From Virgisporangium aurantiacum (GTDB taxonomy: Bacteria > Actinomycetota > Actinomycetes > Mycobacteriales > Micromonosporaceae): 64,000 nt of DNA. Positions 25,035-33,331 of the stretch are shown piece after piece (the stretch's first letter is position 1; the number at the start of each line of letters is the position of its first letter). The stretch covers positions 60,785 to 124,784 of the forward strand of contig NZ_BOPG01000021.1 in the NCBI RefSeq assembly GCF_016863635.1. Direction: 5' to 3'. Below the pieces are notes generated by a model, which saw nothing but the letters and a program-made list of their open reading frames with translations, was not told the DNA's origin and ran no database searches. The translations under genes and the position numbers were made by a program.

Positions 25035-26137
25035 GTCGCCGTCGACGCGAGCACCCGCAGGTACCCGTCGACCTCCCGCCGCGGGTGGTAATCCGTGCGC
25101 ACCCGCTCGGCCGCGGCGGCGCCGAGGGCGGCCAGTTCGTCCGACGTGGACAGTGCGGCCCGGTGCACGGCGGCCCGGCACCCCGCAGCGTCGCCCGCCG
25201 CGAAGCGGAAGCCGATGCGGTCGTCGACGAGGTCGGCCAGCCCGCCCGCGTCGGAGGCCAGCAGCGGGATGCCGAGCGCGGCCGCCTCCAGGGCCACGTT
25301 GGGCAGCCCGTCGTAGAACGAGGGCAGCGCCACCACATCGCAGGCGGCGTAGACGGTGAGCAGCTCGTACCGGTCCAGGAACGGGAACGTGCTGTACCGG
25401 ATGCGCTCCTGCCCGCCCAGCCAATCGGAAACGGACGGCTCCACCTCACCGGCCAGCACGAAGTGCAGCCGCTCGGCGTGCCCGCCGGCCAGTACGGCGT
25501 CGAGCAGGAACCGGACGCCCTTCTTGTTCTTCAGCTGTCCGATGAGGCCGACCGTGCGGAGACCGGAGCCGACGTTCTCCGCCCGCCACGCCGCCGCCTT
25601 CTGCCGCTCCGACGGCAGCACCTCCCAGCCGCCGCGGTCGATGCTGTTGCCCACCACCGTGACCGGCACGCCCGGCGCCACCGCCGACACCAGCGGCGCC
25701 GTGCTCCCGGCCACCACGCACACCCGCGCCGACGCCCGCAGCGCGGCCAGCACCAGCGCCTGCCGCCGCACCGAGAACATCCCGGTGTCGAAGTCGTTGC
25801 CGCGCAACAGGGTGACGAGCGGCGCGCCCGCCCACGCGGCGTACACCGGCGCGGCGAGCAACGGGTACGTGCCGCCGAACGCGACCACGTGCGTGTAGGA
25901 CCGGGTCAAGACGGTCCACAGTAGACGGAGGGCGTGCTCGGGGTCCTCCCCCAGCGGCACCGTGACCAACCGCCCGCCGAGCTCGTCGCCCACCGAGAAC
26001 GGAACCGGACGGCGGCTCAGGTGTGCGACGTCCACCTCGACGCCCGCGGCGCGCAGGCCGCGCACGATCCGGTCGCACGACTGGGCCATGCCGCCCCGGC
26101 TGGGCGGGTAGTTCTCGGTGACCCACAGCAGCCGCAT
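25031..26137 (-). CDS. GT4-family glycosyltransferase
   Basis: 368-residue retaining GT-B enzyme. N-terminal MRLLWVTENYPPSRGGMAQSCDRIVRGL with the acceptor-side glycine loop; C-terminal donor domain with GLIGQLKNKKGVRFLLDAV and PSFYDGLPNVALEAAALGIP, the E-x7-E region typical of GT4. ATG 26137 overlaps the stop of the zinc-ribbon gene. Near copy of the iterated palindrome at 25914. Nucleotide-sugar donor unknown. Confidence 0.9.
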   Translation of the reverse strand: MRLLWVTENYPPSRGGMAQSCDRIVRGLRAAGVEVDVAHLSRRPVPFSVGDELGGRLVTVPLGEDPEHALRLLWTVLTRSYTHVVAFGGTYPLLAAPVYAAWAGAPLVTLLRGNDFDTGMFSVRRQALVLAALRASARVCVVAGSTAPLVSAVAPGVPVTVVGNSIDRGGWEVLPSERQKAAAWRAENVGSGLRTVGLIGQLKNKKGVRFLLDAVLAGGHAERLHFVLAGEVEPSVSDWLGGQERIRYSTFPFLDRYELLTVYAACDVVALPSFYDGLPNVALEAAALGIPLLASDAGGLADLVDDRIGFRFAAGDAAGCRAAVHRAALSTSDELAALGAAAAERVRTDYHPRREVDGYLRVLASTAT

Positions 26138-26481
26138 CAGCTGTCAACCAGGCTGTCGTCGCCGCCGCCGTCGGCGTCGTAATCGGTCTCGTCGCCGGAG
26201 TCCGGGTCGAACGGCGCGCGGTCGAACGAGTTGAGGATCGTGAACATGCTCGCGTCGCCGAAGTCGCCGGCGCTGGCCGAGCGGAAGCCGCGCCGGTGGT
26301 GCGACGACCCCGCCTGCGGGTTGCCGAAGAACCCGCGCTGCGCCGCGCAGTCGGGACAGAGGCCCTGCTCGGCGACGTGGATCGCGCAGATGGGACGGCC
26401 GCAGGACGGGCACCCGGCGACCGGCGGCCGCCCGCACCGGCGCAGCACGAAGAATCCTGTGGTGACCGTGCACGGCGTCAT
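26137..26481 (-). CDS. Small zinc-ribbon-like protein with acidic tail
   Basis: 114 residues. The N-terminal half has seven cysteines including C-x2-C pairs (CPSCGRPIC, LCPDC) and His residues, as in treble-clef or B-box-like zinc sites; the C-terminal third is acidic (DPDSGDETDYDADGGGDD). Unrecognised family. Start and stop overlap both neighbours by 1-4 bases, so it belongs to the glycosylation operon; a scaffold role for the two transferases is possible but unproven. Confidence 0.7.
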   Translation of the reverse strand: MTPCTVTTGFFVLRRCGRPPVAGCPSCGRPICAIHVAEQGLCPDCAAQRGFFGNPQAGSSHHRRGFRSASAGDFGDASMFTILNSFDRAPFDPDSGDETDYDADGGGDDSLVDS

Positions 26482-27182
26482 GGGGTGGTCCACCGGAACG
26501 TCTCGGCCATCACGGACAGGATGAAATGCACCTGGTGCTCCCCGCCGGGTATCCGGTCCAGCCGTCCGGTGACGGTCAACTGCGCACGGCGTCCCGGACG
26601 CATTTTCACGCGCATCCACGACGGCGGCCGCGTCGCCGGACGGACCCCGGCCACGCCCTTCGGCAGCGCCCTCGTCACCCGGATCAGCTGGACCTCCTTC
26701 TTCTTCGTCTTGGTCTTGCTCTTCCCCCGCGGGTTCACCTTGTGCACCCGGCGGTAGCGGATCCGGTCGACCACCGAGACGTCGATCGTGCTGCCGTCGC
26801 GCAGCGATGCCCGGACCCGCAGCCACGGGTCGACCTCGTACCACAACATGGCCGAGCGCACCGGACGTTGCACCGGAAGCTGGTGCCGCGGCCCGGTCTT
26901 CTCCGGCAGGCTCGACCCGCGCAGGTCGGCCGTGATGGCCACGGCGCCCGCTCCCGGCACGTCCTGCATCACCACGCCCACCAGCGGGACGATCACGCCG
27001 AACGTGCGCGGCGGCAACGACCACTTCGACCGTTTCACGACCGCGTCGTGACCCCGCATGCTGTGCAGGATCGCGTCCCAGCCGGTGCGGTCCTGGGTGG
27101 TGTAGAGCACCCGGTGGAACGCGACCATCTGGTGCATGGGCTGGAACTTCTCGATCGCATCCCGGGTCTTCCGCCAGAACAT
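26478..27182 (-). CDS. Hypothetical protein of the glycan operon
   Basis: 234 residues, no signal peptide or membrane helix. Starts MFWRKTRDAIEKFQPMHQM; has a mixed beta-rich middle (GVIVPLVGVVMQDVPGAGAVAITADLRG) and a strongly basic segment NPRGKSKTKTKKKEVQL near 155-170. No family recognised. Its stop overlaps the zinc-ribbon gene start (ATGA), so expression is coupled. The basic stretch could contact membrane lipid or polyanionic glycan. Confidence 0.65.
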   Translation of the reverse strand: MFWRKTRDAIEKFQPMHQMVAFHRVLYTTQDRTGWDAILHSMRGHDAVVKRSKWSLPPRTFGVIVPLVGVVMQDVPGAGAVAITADLRGSSLPEKTGPRHQLPVQRPVRSAMLWYEVDPWLRVRASLRDGSTIDVSVVDRIRYRRVHKVNPRGKSKTKTKKKEVQLIRVTRALPKGVAGVRPATRPPSWMRVKMRPGRRAQLTVTGRLDRIPGGEHQVHFILSVMAETFRWTTP

Positions 27183-27191
27183 GCAGGCACG

Positions 27192-28334
27192 CTATCCGAC
27201 GGTGGCGTCGTACACGGCCGCAAGACGCGCCCGGGCGTGCGCCCACGTGAAGTTGTCGGCGATCCGGCGGCGGGCGCGGTCGGCGAGTTCGGCCGCCCGT
27301 TCCGGATACTCCAGGACGATCCGGATGGCGCGGGCGAGTTCGGCCGGCCGGTCGGGCGGCACGAGGCGGCCGTGCTCGCCGTCGGTGATGAGCTCGCGCA
27401 CGGCGGGCAGGTCGGAGGCGACCACCGGCACGCCCGCGGCCATCGACTCCCACACCTTGAGCGGGCTGCAGCCCTGGGTCACATTTCTCGGTGACGCCGT
27501 GAGCGGCGCGACCGACACCGCCGCGTGCGCCAGCCAGCCGGCCACCCGGTGATGCGGGACCGTGTACCGCCACTGCACCCGGTCGGCGATCCCGAGCCGG
27601 TCGGCGAGCCGGCGCAACGGGCGGGACCGCTGCCGGGGCACCGACGAGCAGACGACGAGCGTCAGGTCGTCGAGGTCGGCGAGCCGGGTGAACGCGCGCA
27701 TCAGCACGTCGACGCCCTGCCACGGCTGCAGCGCGCCGACGTAGACGAGGTACCGGTCCGGTGCGTCGTCCGGCCTGGGCGGGGTCGTTTCCGGGATGTC
27801 GGCACCGTTCGGGACGACGTGGACGTTCGTCGCCCCCCGCTCCTCGACCGCGCGCGCGATGACCGCACTGGGTGTGATCACCGCGGCCGCGTGTCGAAAG
27901 CAGTGACGCTCGATGTCGCGCAGCTTGTCGAGCGTCGACGGGGCGACCCTCGGCCAGGCGTACGGCAGTTCGATGGACGGCAGCCCGTTCGCCTCGTAGA
28001 CGAGTTTCGCGTCGGTGGTTCCGATCGCCGGCACCGCGCCCCACGGGTCGCGGACGTGGCACACCTCCAGGGTGTCCCGGTGCGGCGCGAGGCGGTCGGC
28101 GACCCACCCGGAGAACGCCTCGGCCCGGTCGATGAGGTTCGGCACCGGCTCGTCGAAGCGGACCACTTCCAGGTTGTCTTCGCGCTGGTAGCGGGGCAGG
28201 TCACCGCCGCCGAGGACGCACAGCAGCCCGCCGCCGTAGCGGTCGAAGAGCTCGCCGGCCATGTGCCGGATGTGCACGGCCGACCCCTTGGTGGACGGGA
28301 ACCGGTCGAACGAGATATACGCCGCTCTATGCAT
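27192..28334 (-). CDS. GT4-family glycosyltransferase
   Basis: 380-residue retaining glycosyltransferase. Features: FPSTKGSAVHIRHMAGELF at the N-terminal acceptor loop, VYVGALQPWQGVDVLMRAF at the start of the donor domain and QGCSPLKVWESMAAGVPVVASDLPAVRELI, the nucleotide-sugar E-x7-E site. Starts 8 bp inside the end of the epimerase gene. Acts with the second GT4 and the GT28-like enzyme on an unknown acceptor. Confidence 0.9.
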   Translation of the reverse strand: MHRAAYISFDRFPSTKGSAVHIRHMAGELFDRYGGGLLCVLGGGDLPRYQREDNLEVVRFDEPVPNLIDRAEAFSGWVADRLAPHRDTLEVCHVRDPWGAVPAIGTTDAKLVYEANGLPSIELPYAWPRVAPSTLDKLRDIERHCFRHAAAVITPSAVIARAVEERGATNVHVVPNGADIPETTPPRPDDAPDRYLVYVGALQPWQGVDVLMRAFTRLADLDDLTLVVCSSVPRQRSRPLRRLADRLGIADRVQWRYTVPHHRVAGWLAHAAVSVAPLTASPRNVTQGCSPLKVWESMAAGVPVVASDLPAVRELITDGEHGRLVPPDRPAELARAIRIVLEYPERAAELADRARRRIADNFTWAHARARLAAVYDATVG

Positions 28335-29181
28335 TCCGGTGCCACTCCAGTTGGCGTTTCAGGCCCTCGTCGAGGTCGGTCCGCGCGGTCCAGCCGAGGA
28401 GGCGTTCGGCCCGTTCGGTGGCCGCCCAGGTGCGGGTCACGTCGCCCCGGGCCGGCGCTGTGTGCGTCACCGACAGTTCCTCCCCACCGGCGAGCGCGAG
28501 GATCCGCCGGGCCGCGTCGCCGATCGTCACCGGAACCGGGTGCCCGACGTTGATCGCGATCCCCGACGGCAGGTCGGCGGCGGCGGCACTCATGGTCGCG
28601 GCGACCACGTCGTCGACGAACGTGAACGCGCGGGACTGGCTGCCGTCGCCGAACACCGGCAGCGGCCGGCGGCTCAGCGCGGCCGTGAAGAACCGGTGGA
28701 ACGCCATGTCCGGACGCTGGCGCGGACCGTAGACCGAGAAGAACCGCAGGATGACGGTGTGCACCCGGGCCGCGCGGGCCAGGTCTTCCGCGAGTCGCTT
28801 GGAGTGACCGTAGGGGCTCTCGGGACGCAGCGCGTCGTCCTCCGCGCACGGCCGGTCCGCGGACCCGTAGACCGAGGACGACGACGCCAGGATCACGCGC
28901 GTGCCCGTCTTCGCGCACGCGTCGAGCAGCCGGCGCGTGGTCTCGACGTTGTCACGGTGCGTGGCGGCATCGCCCCACGAGGACCGCACACCGGGCCGCC
29001 CGGCCAGGTGGACGACCACGTCGGCGCCGGCCAGCCCGGGCGGCTCCTCTTCGGCGAGGTCGACCCCGATCGGCGCGCGCCCCGGCCTGTCGACGGCGAC
29101 GACCTCATGGCCGGCGGCGGCCATGGCCTCGGCGACGTGGCTCCCGATGAAGCCGGCCGCGCCCGTCACCACTACCCGCAC
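28327..29181 (-). CDS. NAD-dependent nucleotide-sugar epimerase/dehydratase
   Basis: 284-residue extended SDR. N-terminal TGAAGFIGSHVAEAM NAD loop, active-site Ser in ASSSSVYG, YxxxK as YGHSK (about residues 137-141), and RFFSVYGPRQRPDMA typical of UDP-glucose 4-epimerase or glucuronate epimerase relatives. First gene of the minus-strand glycan operon and the likely source of its sugar donor. GTG 29181 start; 38 bp separate it from the divergent ribokinase. Confidence 0.9.
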   Translation of the reverse strand: MRVVVTGAAGFIGSHVAEAMAAAGHEVVAVDRPGRAPIGVDLAEEEPPGLAGADVVVHLAGRPGVRSSWGDAATHRDNVETTRRLLDACAKTGTRVILASSSSVYGSADRPCAEDDALRPESPYGHSKRLAEDLARAARVHTVILRFFSVYGPRQRPDMAFHRFFTAALSRRPLPVFGDGSQSRAFTFVDDVVAATMSAAAADLPSGIAINVGHPVPVTIGDAARRILALAGGEELSVTHTAPARGDVTRTWAATERAERLLGWTARTDLDEGLKRQLEWHRNA

Positions 29182-29207
29182 GGGTGCGAACTCTACGGCG
29201 GTGCCGG

Positions 29208-29213
29208 TACGGT
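29208..29213 (+). promoter_or_regulatory. -10 box of ribokinase gene (leaderless)
   Basis: TACGGT ending 6 nt before the GTG at 29220. Confidence 0.5.
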
Positions 29214-29219
29214 GACGCC

Positions 29220-30113
29220 GTGGCGGGCGAGCTCGTGGTCTTCGGCAGCCTGAACCTCGACCTGGTGCTGCCCGTCGGCGCGCTGCCCGCGCCCGGCCAG
29301 ACGGTCCTCGGCGGCGACCTGCGCCGCTACCCCGGCGGCAAGGGCGCCAACCAGGCCGCGGCGGCGGCCGGCCTCGCGGGCGGGCGGGTGCGGCTCGTGG
29401 GGCGGGTCGGTGCCGACGCCGAGGGGTCCTTCCTGCTCGCGGAGGCGGCCGCGGCGGGCGTCGACGTCTCCGGGGTGCTCGCCGACGCCGGCGCCACCAC
29501 CGGGCACGCGCTGATCCTGGTCGACGGGCAGGGCGAGAACATCATCGCGGTCGCGCCCGGTGCGAACGCCCGCCTCGACCACACCGACGCCGCGCGGGCG
29601 ACCGGCCCCCTCGGCCCCGGCGACACGCTGATCTGCCAGCTGGAGGTCCCGGTGCCCGCGGTCGCCGCCGCGGTCCTGGCCGCCCGCGCGGCGGGAGCGC
29701 TGGTGGTGGTCAACGCCGCACCCGCCGTCAGCGTGCCGGCGGCGCTGCTGGCCGACGTCGACATCCTGGTGGTGAACGAGTCCGAGGCCCGCGCCATCGG
29801 CACCGCCGACCCGGCCGCGCTCGCCGCACGCACGGGCTGCGCCGTCGTGGTCACGCTGGGCGGCGACGGCGCGGCCTTCGCCGAGCCTGATGGTGGACGC
29901 GCGGGCAGCGCGCCGAGCTACCCGGTCGACGTCGTCGACACCACCGGGGCCGGCGACGTGTTCGTGGCCGGCCTGGCGGTCGCGCGTCACCGGGGAGCCG
30001 ACCTGGCCGGGGCGGTCGCGTTCGCGGTGGCCGCGGGCGCCCTGGCGGTGACCGCACCCGGCGCCCGGGTCGCCGGCCTCTCCGCCGCGCGGGTCCGCCG
30101 CCTCATGGGGTAG
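29220..30113 (+). CDS. rbsK: Ribokinase / PfkB-family sugar kinase
   Basis: 297 residues; phosphorylates ribose or a similar sugar with ATP. Shows both PfkB signatures: GGKGANQAAAAAGLAGG near residue 39 and DTTGAGDVFVAGLAVAR near 241 with catalytic Asp. N-terminal GSLNLDLV is typical of ribokinase. No ribose transporter is adjacent, so the substrate could also be another pentose or a nucleoside. GTG 29220 follows a TACGGT box directly. Confidence 0.88.
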   Translation: MAGELVVFGSLNLDLVLPVGALPAPGQTVLGGDLRRYPGGKGANQAAAAAGLAGGRVRLVGRVGADAEGSFLLAEAAAAGVDVSGVLADAGATTGHALILVDGQGENIIAVAPGANARLDHTDAARATGPLGPGDTLICQLEVPVPAVAAAVLAARAAGALVVVNAAPAVSVPAALLADVDILVVNESEARAIGTADPAALAARTGCAVVVTLGGDGAAFAEPDGGRAGSAPSYPVDVVDTTGAGDVFVAGLAVARHRGADLAGAVAFAVAAGALAVTAPGARVAGLSAARVRRLMG

Positions 30114-30117
30114 CGGG

Positions 30118-30864
30118 TCAGCGGCGCATCAACGCGAACACGCCCCAGCCGAGGTAGCGGCGCTGGTAGCGGACGTGGTTCAGCGGCGCCGTGTCGAGTT
30201 CGGCCCGCAGTTCGGGGGCCAGCTCGTCGTCGGGGTTGTCGTCGAGCCAGGTGCGCACGGCGAGCCACTGGGCGGCGACGTAGCGGTCCCAACTGTCGGT
30301 GTCGGCGAGCACCATCTCCACCAGGTCGTAGCCCTGCTCGCCGAACGATTCCACCAGGCCGGGCAGGTCGTGGTACGCGTCCCTGGACCGGGCGTGACAG
30401 CCCTCGACCGCCTCCTGGTCGGGCGGGTCGGCCCGCCAGAACGGCTCGCCGACGAGCAGCAGGCCGCCCGGGCGGAGGCTGCGTTCGAGCAGCGCCAGTG
30501 TGCCCGGCAGGCCGTCGCCGATCCAGGTTGCCCCGATGCACGCGGCCACGTCGACCGGTGCCGGTGCGACGTAGCCGGCGGCGTCGGCGTGCACGAGCGT
30601 CACCGTGTCTTCGACGCCGAGTTCCGCGGCGCGGGACCGGGCCGCCGCGAGGAAGGCGGTGCTGATGTCGACGCCGGTTCCGGTGACGCCGTGGTCGCGG
30701 CTCCACGTGCACAGCATCTCGCCGCTGCCGCAGGCCAGGTCGAGAATCTCCGTGCCGGGCCGCAGGCGCAGGGCGCGACCGAGGGTGGCCAGCTTCGCGT
30801 CGTCGAACGGATTGTGGATGCGGTGGTGACGCTCGCGGATCACGAACTGGCGGGGCAGATCCAT
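30118..30864 (-). CDS. SAM-dependent methyltransferase (class I)
   Basis: 248 residues. Rossmann motif I ILDLACGSGEMLCTWSRDHGVTGTGVDIS (about 40-68), then a UbiE/Coq5-like core, VGEPFWRADPPDQEAVEGC and a long C-terminal helical part ending VRYQRRYLGWGVFALMRR. Substrate unknown. ATG 30864 is chosen over TTG 30867 because a TAGGTT box ends 6 nt before it. Convergent with rbsK at a 4-bp gap. Confidence 0.88.
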   Translation of the reverse strand: MDLPRQFVIRERHHRIHNPFDDAKLATLGRALRLRPGTEILDLACGSGEMLCTWSRDHGVTGTGVDISTAFLAAARSRAAELGVEDTVTLVHADAAGYVAPAPVDVAACIGATWIGDGLPGTLALLERSLRPGGLLLVGEPFWRADPPDQEAVEGCHARSRDAYHDLPGLVESFGEQGYDLVEMVLADTDSWDRYVAAQWLAVRTWLDDNPDDELAPELRAELDTAPLNHVRYQRRYLGWGVFALMRR

Positions 30865-30870
30865 CAACGG

Positions 30871-30876
30871 AACCTA
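30871..30876 (-). promoter_or_regulatory. -10 box of methyltransferase gene (leaderless)
   Basis: Minus-strand TAGGTT, 6 nt before the ATG at 30864. Confidence 0.5.
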
Positions 30877-30956
30877 GCGGCGCCCCGGAGTGGAAGCATC
30901 TGGTTATCGTGTGGGATCAGATGTGCCGTGACGTCCACCGATGAGGGGTCCAGGGA

Positions 30957-31481
30957 ATGAGTGAGTACGACATCAACGTCGATGCCGACGGCGATGGCCA
31001 CTGGGACGACCACACCGTAGAGTCAGACGGTCACGGCGGGTACAACGTCTACGTCGACCAGAACAACGACGGGCGGGTCGACTTCGTCGGTCACGACACC
31101 GACGGCGACGGTCTCCTCGAGTCCGGCGCGTACGACAACAACTTCGACGGCAACTTCGAGTCGCAGAACGTCGACACCAACGGCGACGGCTGGTTCGACC
31201 AGCAGCACACCGACCGCGACGGCGACGGCCGGTTCGACGTCGCGTACGGCGACACCAACGACGACGGCCAGTGGGACCGCACCGCGGAGGACACCGACTT
31301 CGACGGGCGCGCCGACACCTTCGCGGCCGACCGCAACTACGACGGCGACACCGACTGGCAGGCCCGCGACAACGACGAGGACGGCCAGTACAACACCGTG
31401 ACGACCGACTCGGACTACAACGGCACGTACGACACCACGCGCTTCGGCGACCAGGAGACCAACCCGTACGCCAGCGCCTGA
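30957..31481 (+). CDS. Aspartate-rich calcium-binding repeat protein
   Basis: 174 residues made almost wholly of about eleven 14-17 residue repeats of the form V-D-x-N/D-x-D-G-x-x-D (DTDGDGLLES, DTNGDGWFDQ, DRDGDGRFDV), the calcium-loop pattern of thrombospondin type 3 and dockerin-like proteins. No signal peptide, membrane helix or other domain is visible, which is odd since such repeats are normally extracellular. Strongly acidic. Might be an internal calcium buffer or exported without a signal peptide. Confidence 0.8.
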   Translation: MSEYDINVDADGDGHWDDHTVESDGHGGYNVYVDQNNDGRVDFVGHDTDGDGLLESGAYDNNFDGNFESQNVDTNGDGWFDQQHTDRDGDGRFDVAYGDTNDDGQWDRTAEDTDFDGRADTFAADRNYDGDTDWQARDNDEDGQYNTVTTDSDYNGTYDTTRFGDQETNPYASA

Positions 31482-31503
31482 TCGATCAGCGGGGGCGGCG
31501 CGG

Positions 31504-31803
31504 TCACACGTCCACCGTCAGTTGGACCGTCACCACGTCGCCCTCGTCGACGGCCTCCGCCTTCCGCACCGACGCCTTCACCGGAACGATGTAATTGCCG
31601 TCCTTGGGCCACAACGAGGTACGCCAGTCGGTGCCGCCGATGCGCGCCGTCACCGGGATCATCCCCCAGCCGTAGCTCACCTCCGCCGACGCCGACCCGA
31701 TCGCGGCGCACTCCTTCTCGGGGACGGTGACGAAGTACCACGGCGCCGGCCCCCGCCAGAACCACATCTCGCCGCTGAACTCCAGCTCCATGGTTTCCAG
31801 CAT
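31504..31803 (-). CDS. DUF1905 protein
   Basis: 99-residue small beta-barrel type protein: LEFSGEMWFWRGPAPWYFVTVPEKE near the N-terminus and VSYGWGMIPVTARIGGTDWRTSLWPKDGNYIVPVKASVRKA are diagnostic of DUF1905. Function unknown in the family. Single gene, convergent with the calcium-repeat gene. Confidence 0.85.
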   Translation of the reverse strand: MLETMELEFSGEMWFWRGPAPWYFVTVPEKECAAIGSASAEVSYGWGMIPVTARIGGTDWRTSLWPKDGNYIVPVKASVRKAEAVDEGDVVTVQLTVDV

Positions 31804-31836
31804 AGGAAAGTTCGCGCCCCACTATGCTTCCCGTCG

Positions 31837-33321
31837 ATGACGGGGTTCGAGCACATACACGTGTCGCACCACCAGTTCCTGGTCCTCGCCGGGAGCGGAC
31901 CCGGCGACCTGTCGCTGTACAGCGTCGGCGACCGGCTGGTGCAGCTCACCGGCGCCGACACGCTCACGGTGCTCACCGGGCCGCACTCCGCGCCGGTCCG
32001 GGTTCGGGTGACGCTCGGCCGCCCGGGTCCGCTCGACGGTTGGGACGCCGCGAGCGAGGCCACGCTGTTCTGCGACCGGGGCCGGCTGTCGGTCGGCGGG
32101 CCGATGGGGCACTACCCGGAGGCGTTCCGCGGGCTGCCGATCCAGGCCGGGCTGGTGCGGATCCGGGTGCACGCGCGCAACAGGCGGTCCGAGGACGAGC
32201 CGGAGGACCCGGCGCACCCCGAGGAGTACGAGGTGTTCGCCTGGCCGGTGACGGTCGCGCCCGCGCTCACCACCATCGAGGACGACCTGTACGGGTTCAG
32301 CGCGGACCCCCACCGGAACCCGGCGATCTGGGCGCTGGAACACCTGCTGGCCGCCGCCAACCCGCCGGCGACCGACGCCCGGCTGCGCCGGATGTCCCGC
32401 GAACCCGAGTGGCGGTACCCGCGGGTCGAGATCAGGCGGGCGGCCGCACACGTCGACATCCGCCGGTTCGGACTCACGCCCGACGGCGACGACCTCGTGC
32501 TGCCGGTCGGCGACGCCGAACTCCGGTTCCGGCCCGGAGCCGCACCGCCGGGCGGATTCACGGCGACGGTGCGGTGGACGACGCGGCCCGGGTCCACTGT
32601 GGAGGTTCCCGACCGCGAACCGTCCACTGTGGAGATTTCCGCCGACGGCCTCGTCCACCGCGGCGTAAGAGCAGAGGACGCCGTTCCGCTCGGCCTGGTG
32701 TGGGACTACCTGCTCGCCCGCACCGGCACCGAGCCGGGACACCCGTGGGAGCCGGTGTTCGCCGCGGCCGCGGCGGCAGCCGCCCGACGCGCGGCGGAGA
32801 CCCGGCGCCGCCGGGAGGCGTCGGAAGTGCGGCGGTGGGGTGGGCGCATGCCGTCACCCCGGATCCGCTCGCTCGCGGCGAACACCCACCAACTCTGGAG
32901 CCTCGACCCCGACCTGGCCGAGGCGATCGCCGCCACGACGTCGGACCGGCAGCGCGCGGTGGCCCGGTGGGCGGCCCGGCGGGCGTGCGCCGTGGCCGGG
33001 TTGGACACCGTCGACTGGATCGTCGCGGCGCTGGCCGCCGTCGACAACGACGAACCGCTGCCGTTCACCGACGACGCCACCGCGTTCAACAGATTGTTGA
33101 CGGACCCACGGACCCCGCGGACCACGGTCCGGGCACCGGACGGCCGGCCGAACTGGTCGCAGCAGGCGCTCGCCTTCCCGGCGGTGCTCGCCGCGGCCCG
33201 GCCCGACCCGCTGGCGGCCGCGCTCGAGGCCGTCGGCACCACGGCGTGGGCCTACGGCGACGCCCATCCCCGGTTCCTCGCCGAGGCGCGCGCCTTTCTG
33301 GAGACTTCGTCGAAGGGCTAG
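31837..33321 (+). CDS. Hypothetical protein, 494 residues
   Basis: No recognised domain. The N-terminal 130 residues (HHQFLVLAGSGPGDLSLYSV) form a beta-rich segment; the C-terminal half is alanine- and arginine-rich and helical with a repeat-like LWSLDPDLAEAIAATTSDRQRAVARWAARRACAVAGL region. No signal peptide. ATG 31837 has a TATGCT box 8 nt upstream. Two near copies of the iterated palindrome 30 bp apart (32592, 32622) both read S-T-V-E. Ends 10 bp before the ROK gene. Confidence 0.6.
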   Translation: MTGFEHIHVSHHQFLVLAGSGPGDLSLYSVGDRLVQLTGADTLTVLTGPHSAPVRVRVTLGRPGPLDGWDAASEATLFCDRGRLSVGGPMGHYPEAFRGLPIQAGLVRIRVHARNRRSEDEPEDPAHPEEYEVFAWPVTVAPALTTIEDDLYGFSADPHRNPAIWALEHLLAAANPPATDARLRRMSREPEWRYPRVEIRRAAAHVDIRRFGLTPDGDDLVLPVGDAELRFRPGAAPPGGFTATVRWTTRPGSTVEVPDREPSTVEISADGLVHRGVRAEDAVPLGLVWDYLLARTGTEPGHPWEPVFAAAAAAAARRAAETRRRREASEVRRWGGRMPSPRIRSLAANTHQLWSLDPDLAEAIAATTSDRQRAVARWAARRACAVAGLDTVDWIVAALAAVDNDEPLPFTDDATAFNRLLTDPRTPRTTVRAPDGRPNWSQQALAFPAVLAAARPDPLAAALEAVGTTAWAYGDAHPRFLAEARAFLETSSKG

Positions 33322-33324
33322 AGT
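33319..33324 (+). promoter_or_regulatory. -10 box of ROK gene (leaderless)
   Basis: TAGAGT 7 nt before the GTG at 33332; the TAG is also the stop codon of the previous gene. Confidence 0.5.
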
Positions 33325-33331
33325 TTCCTCC

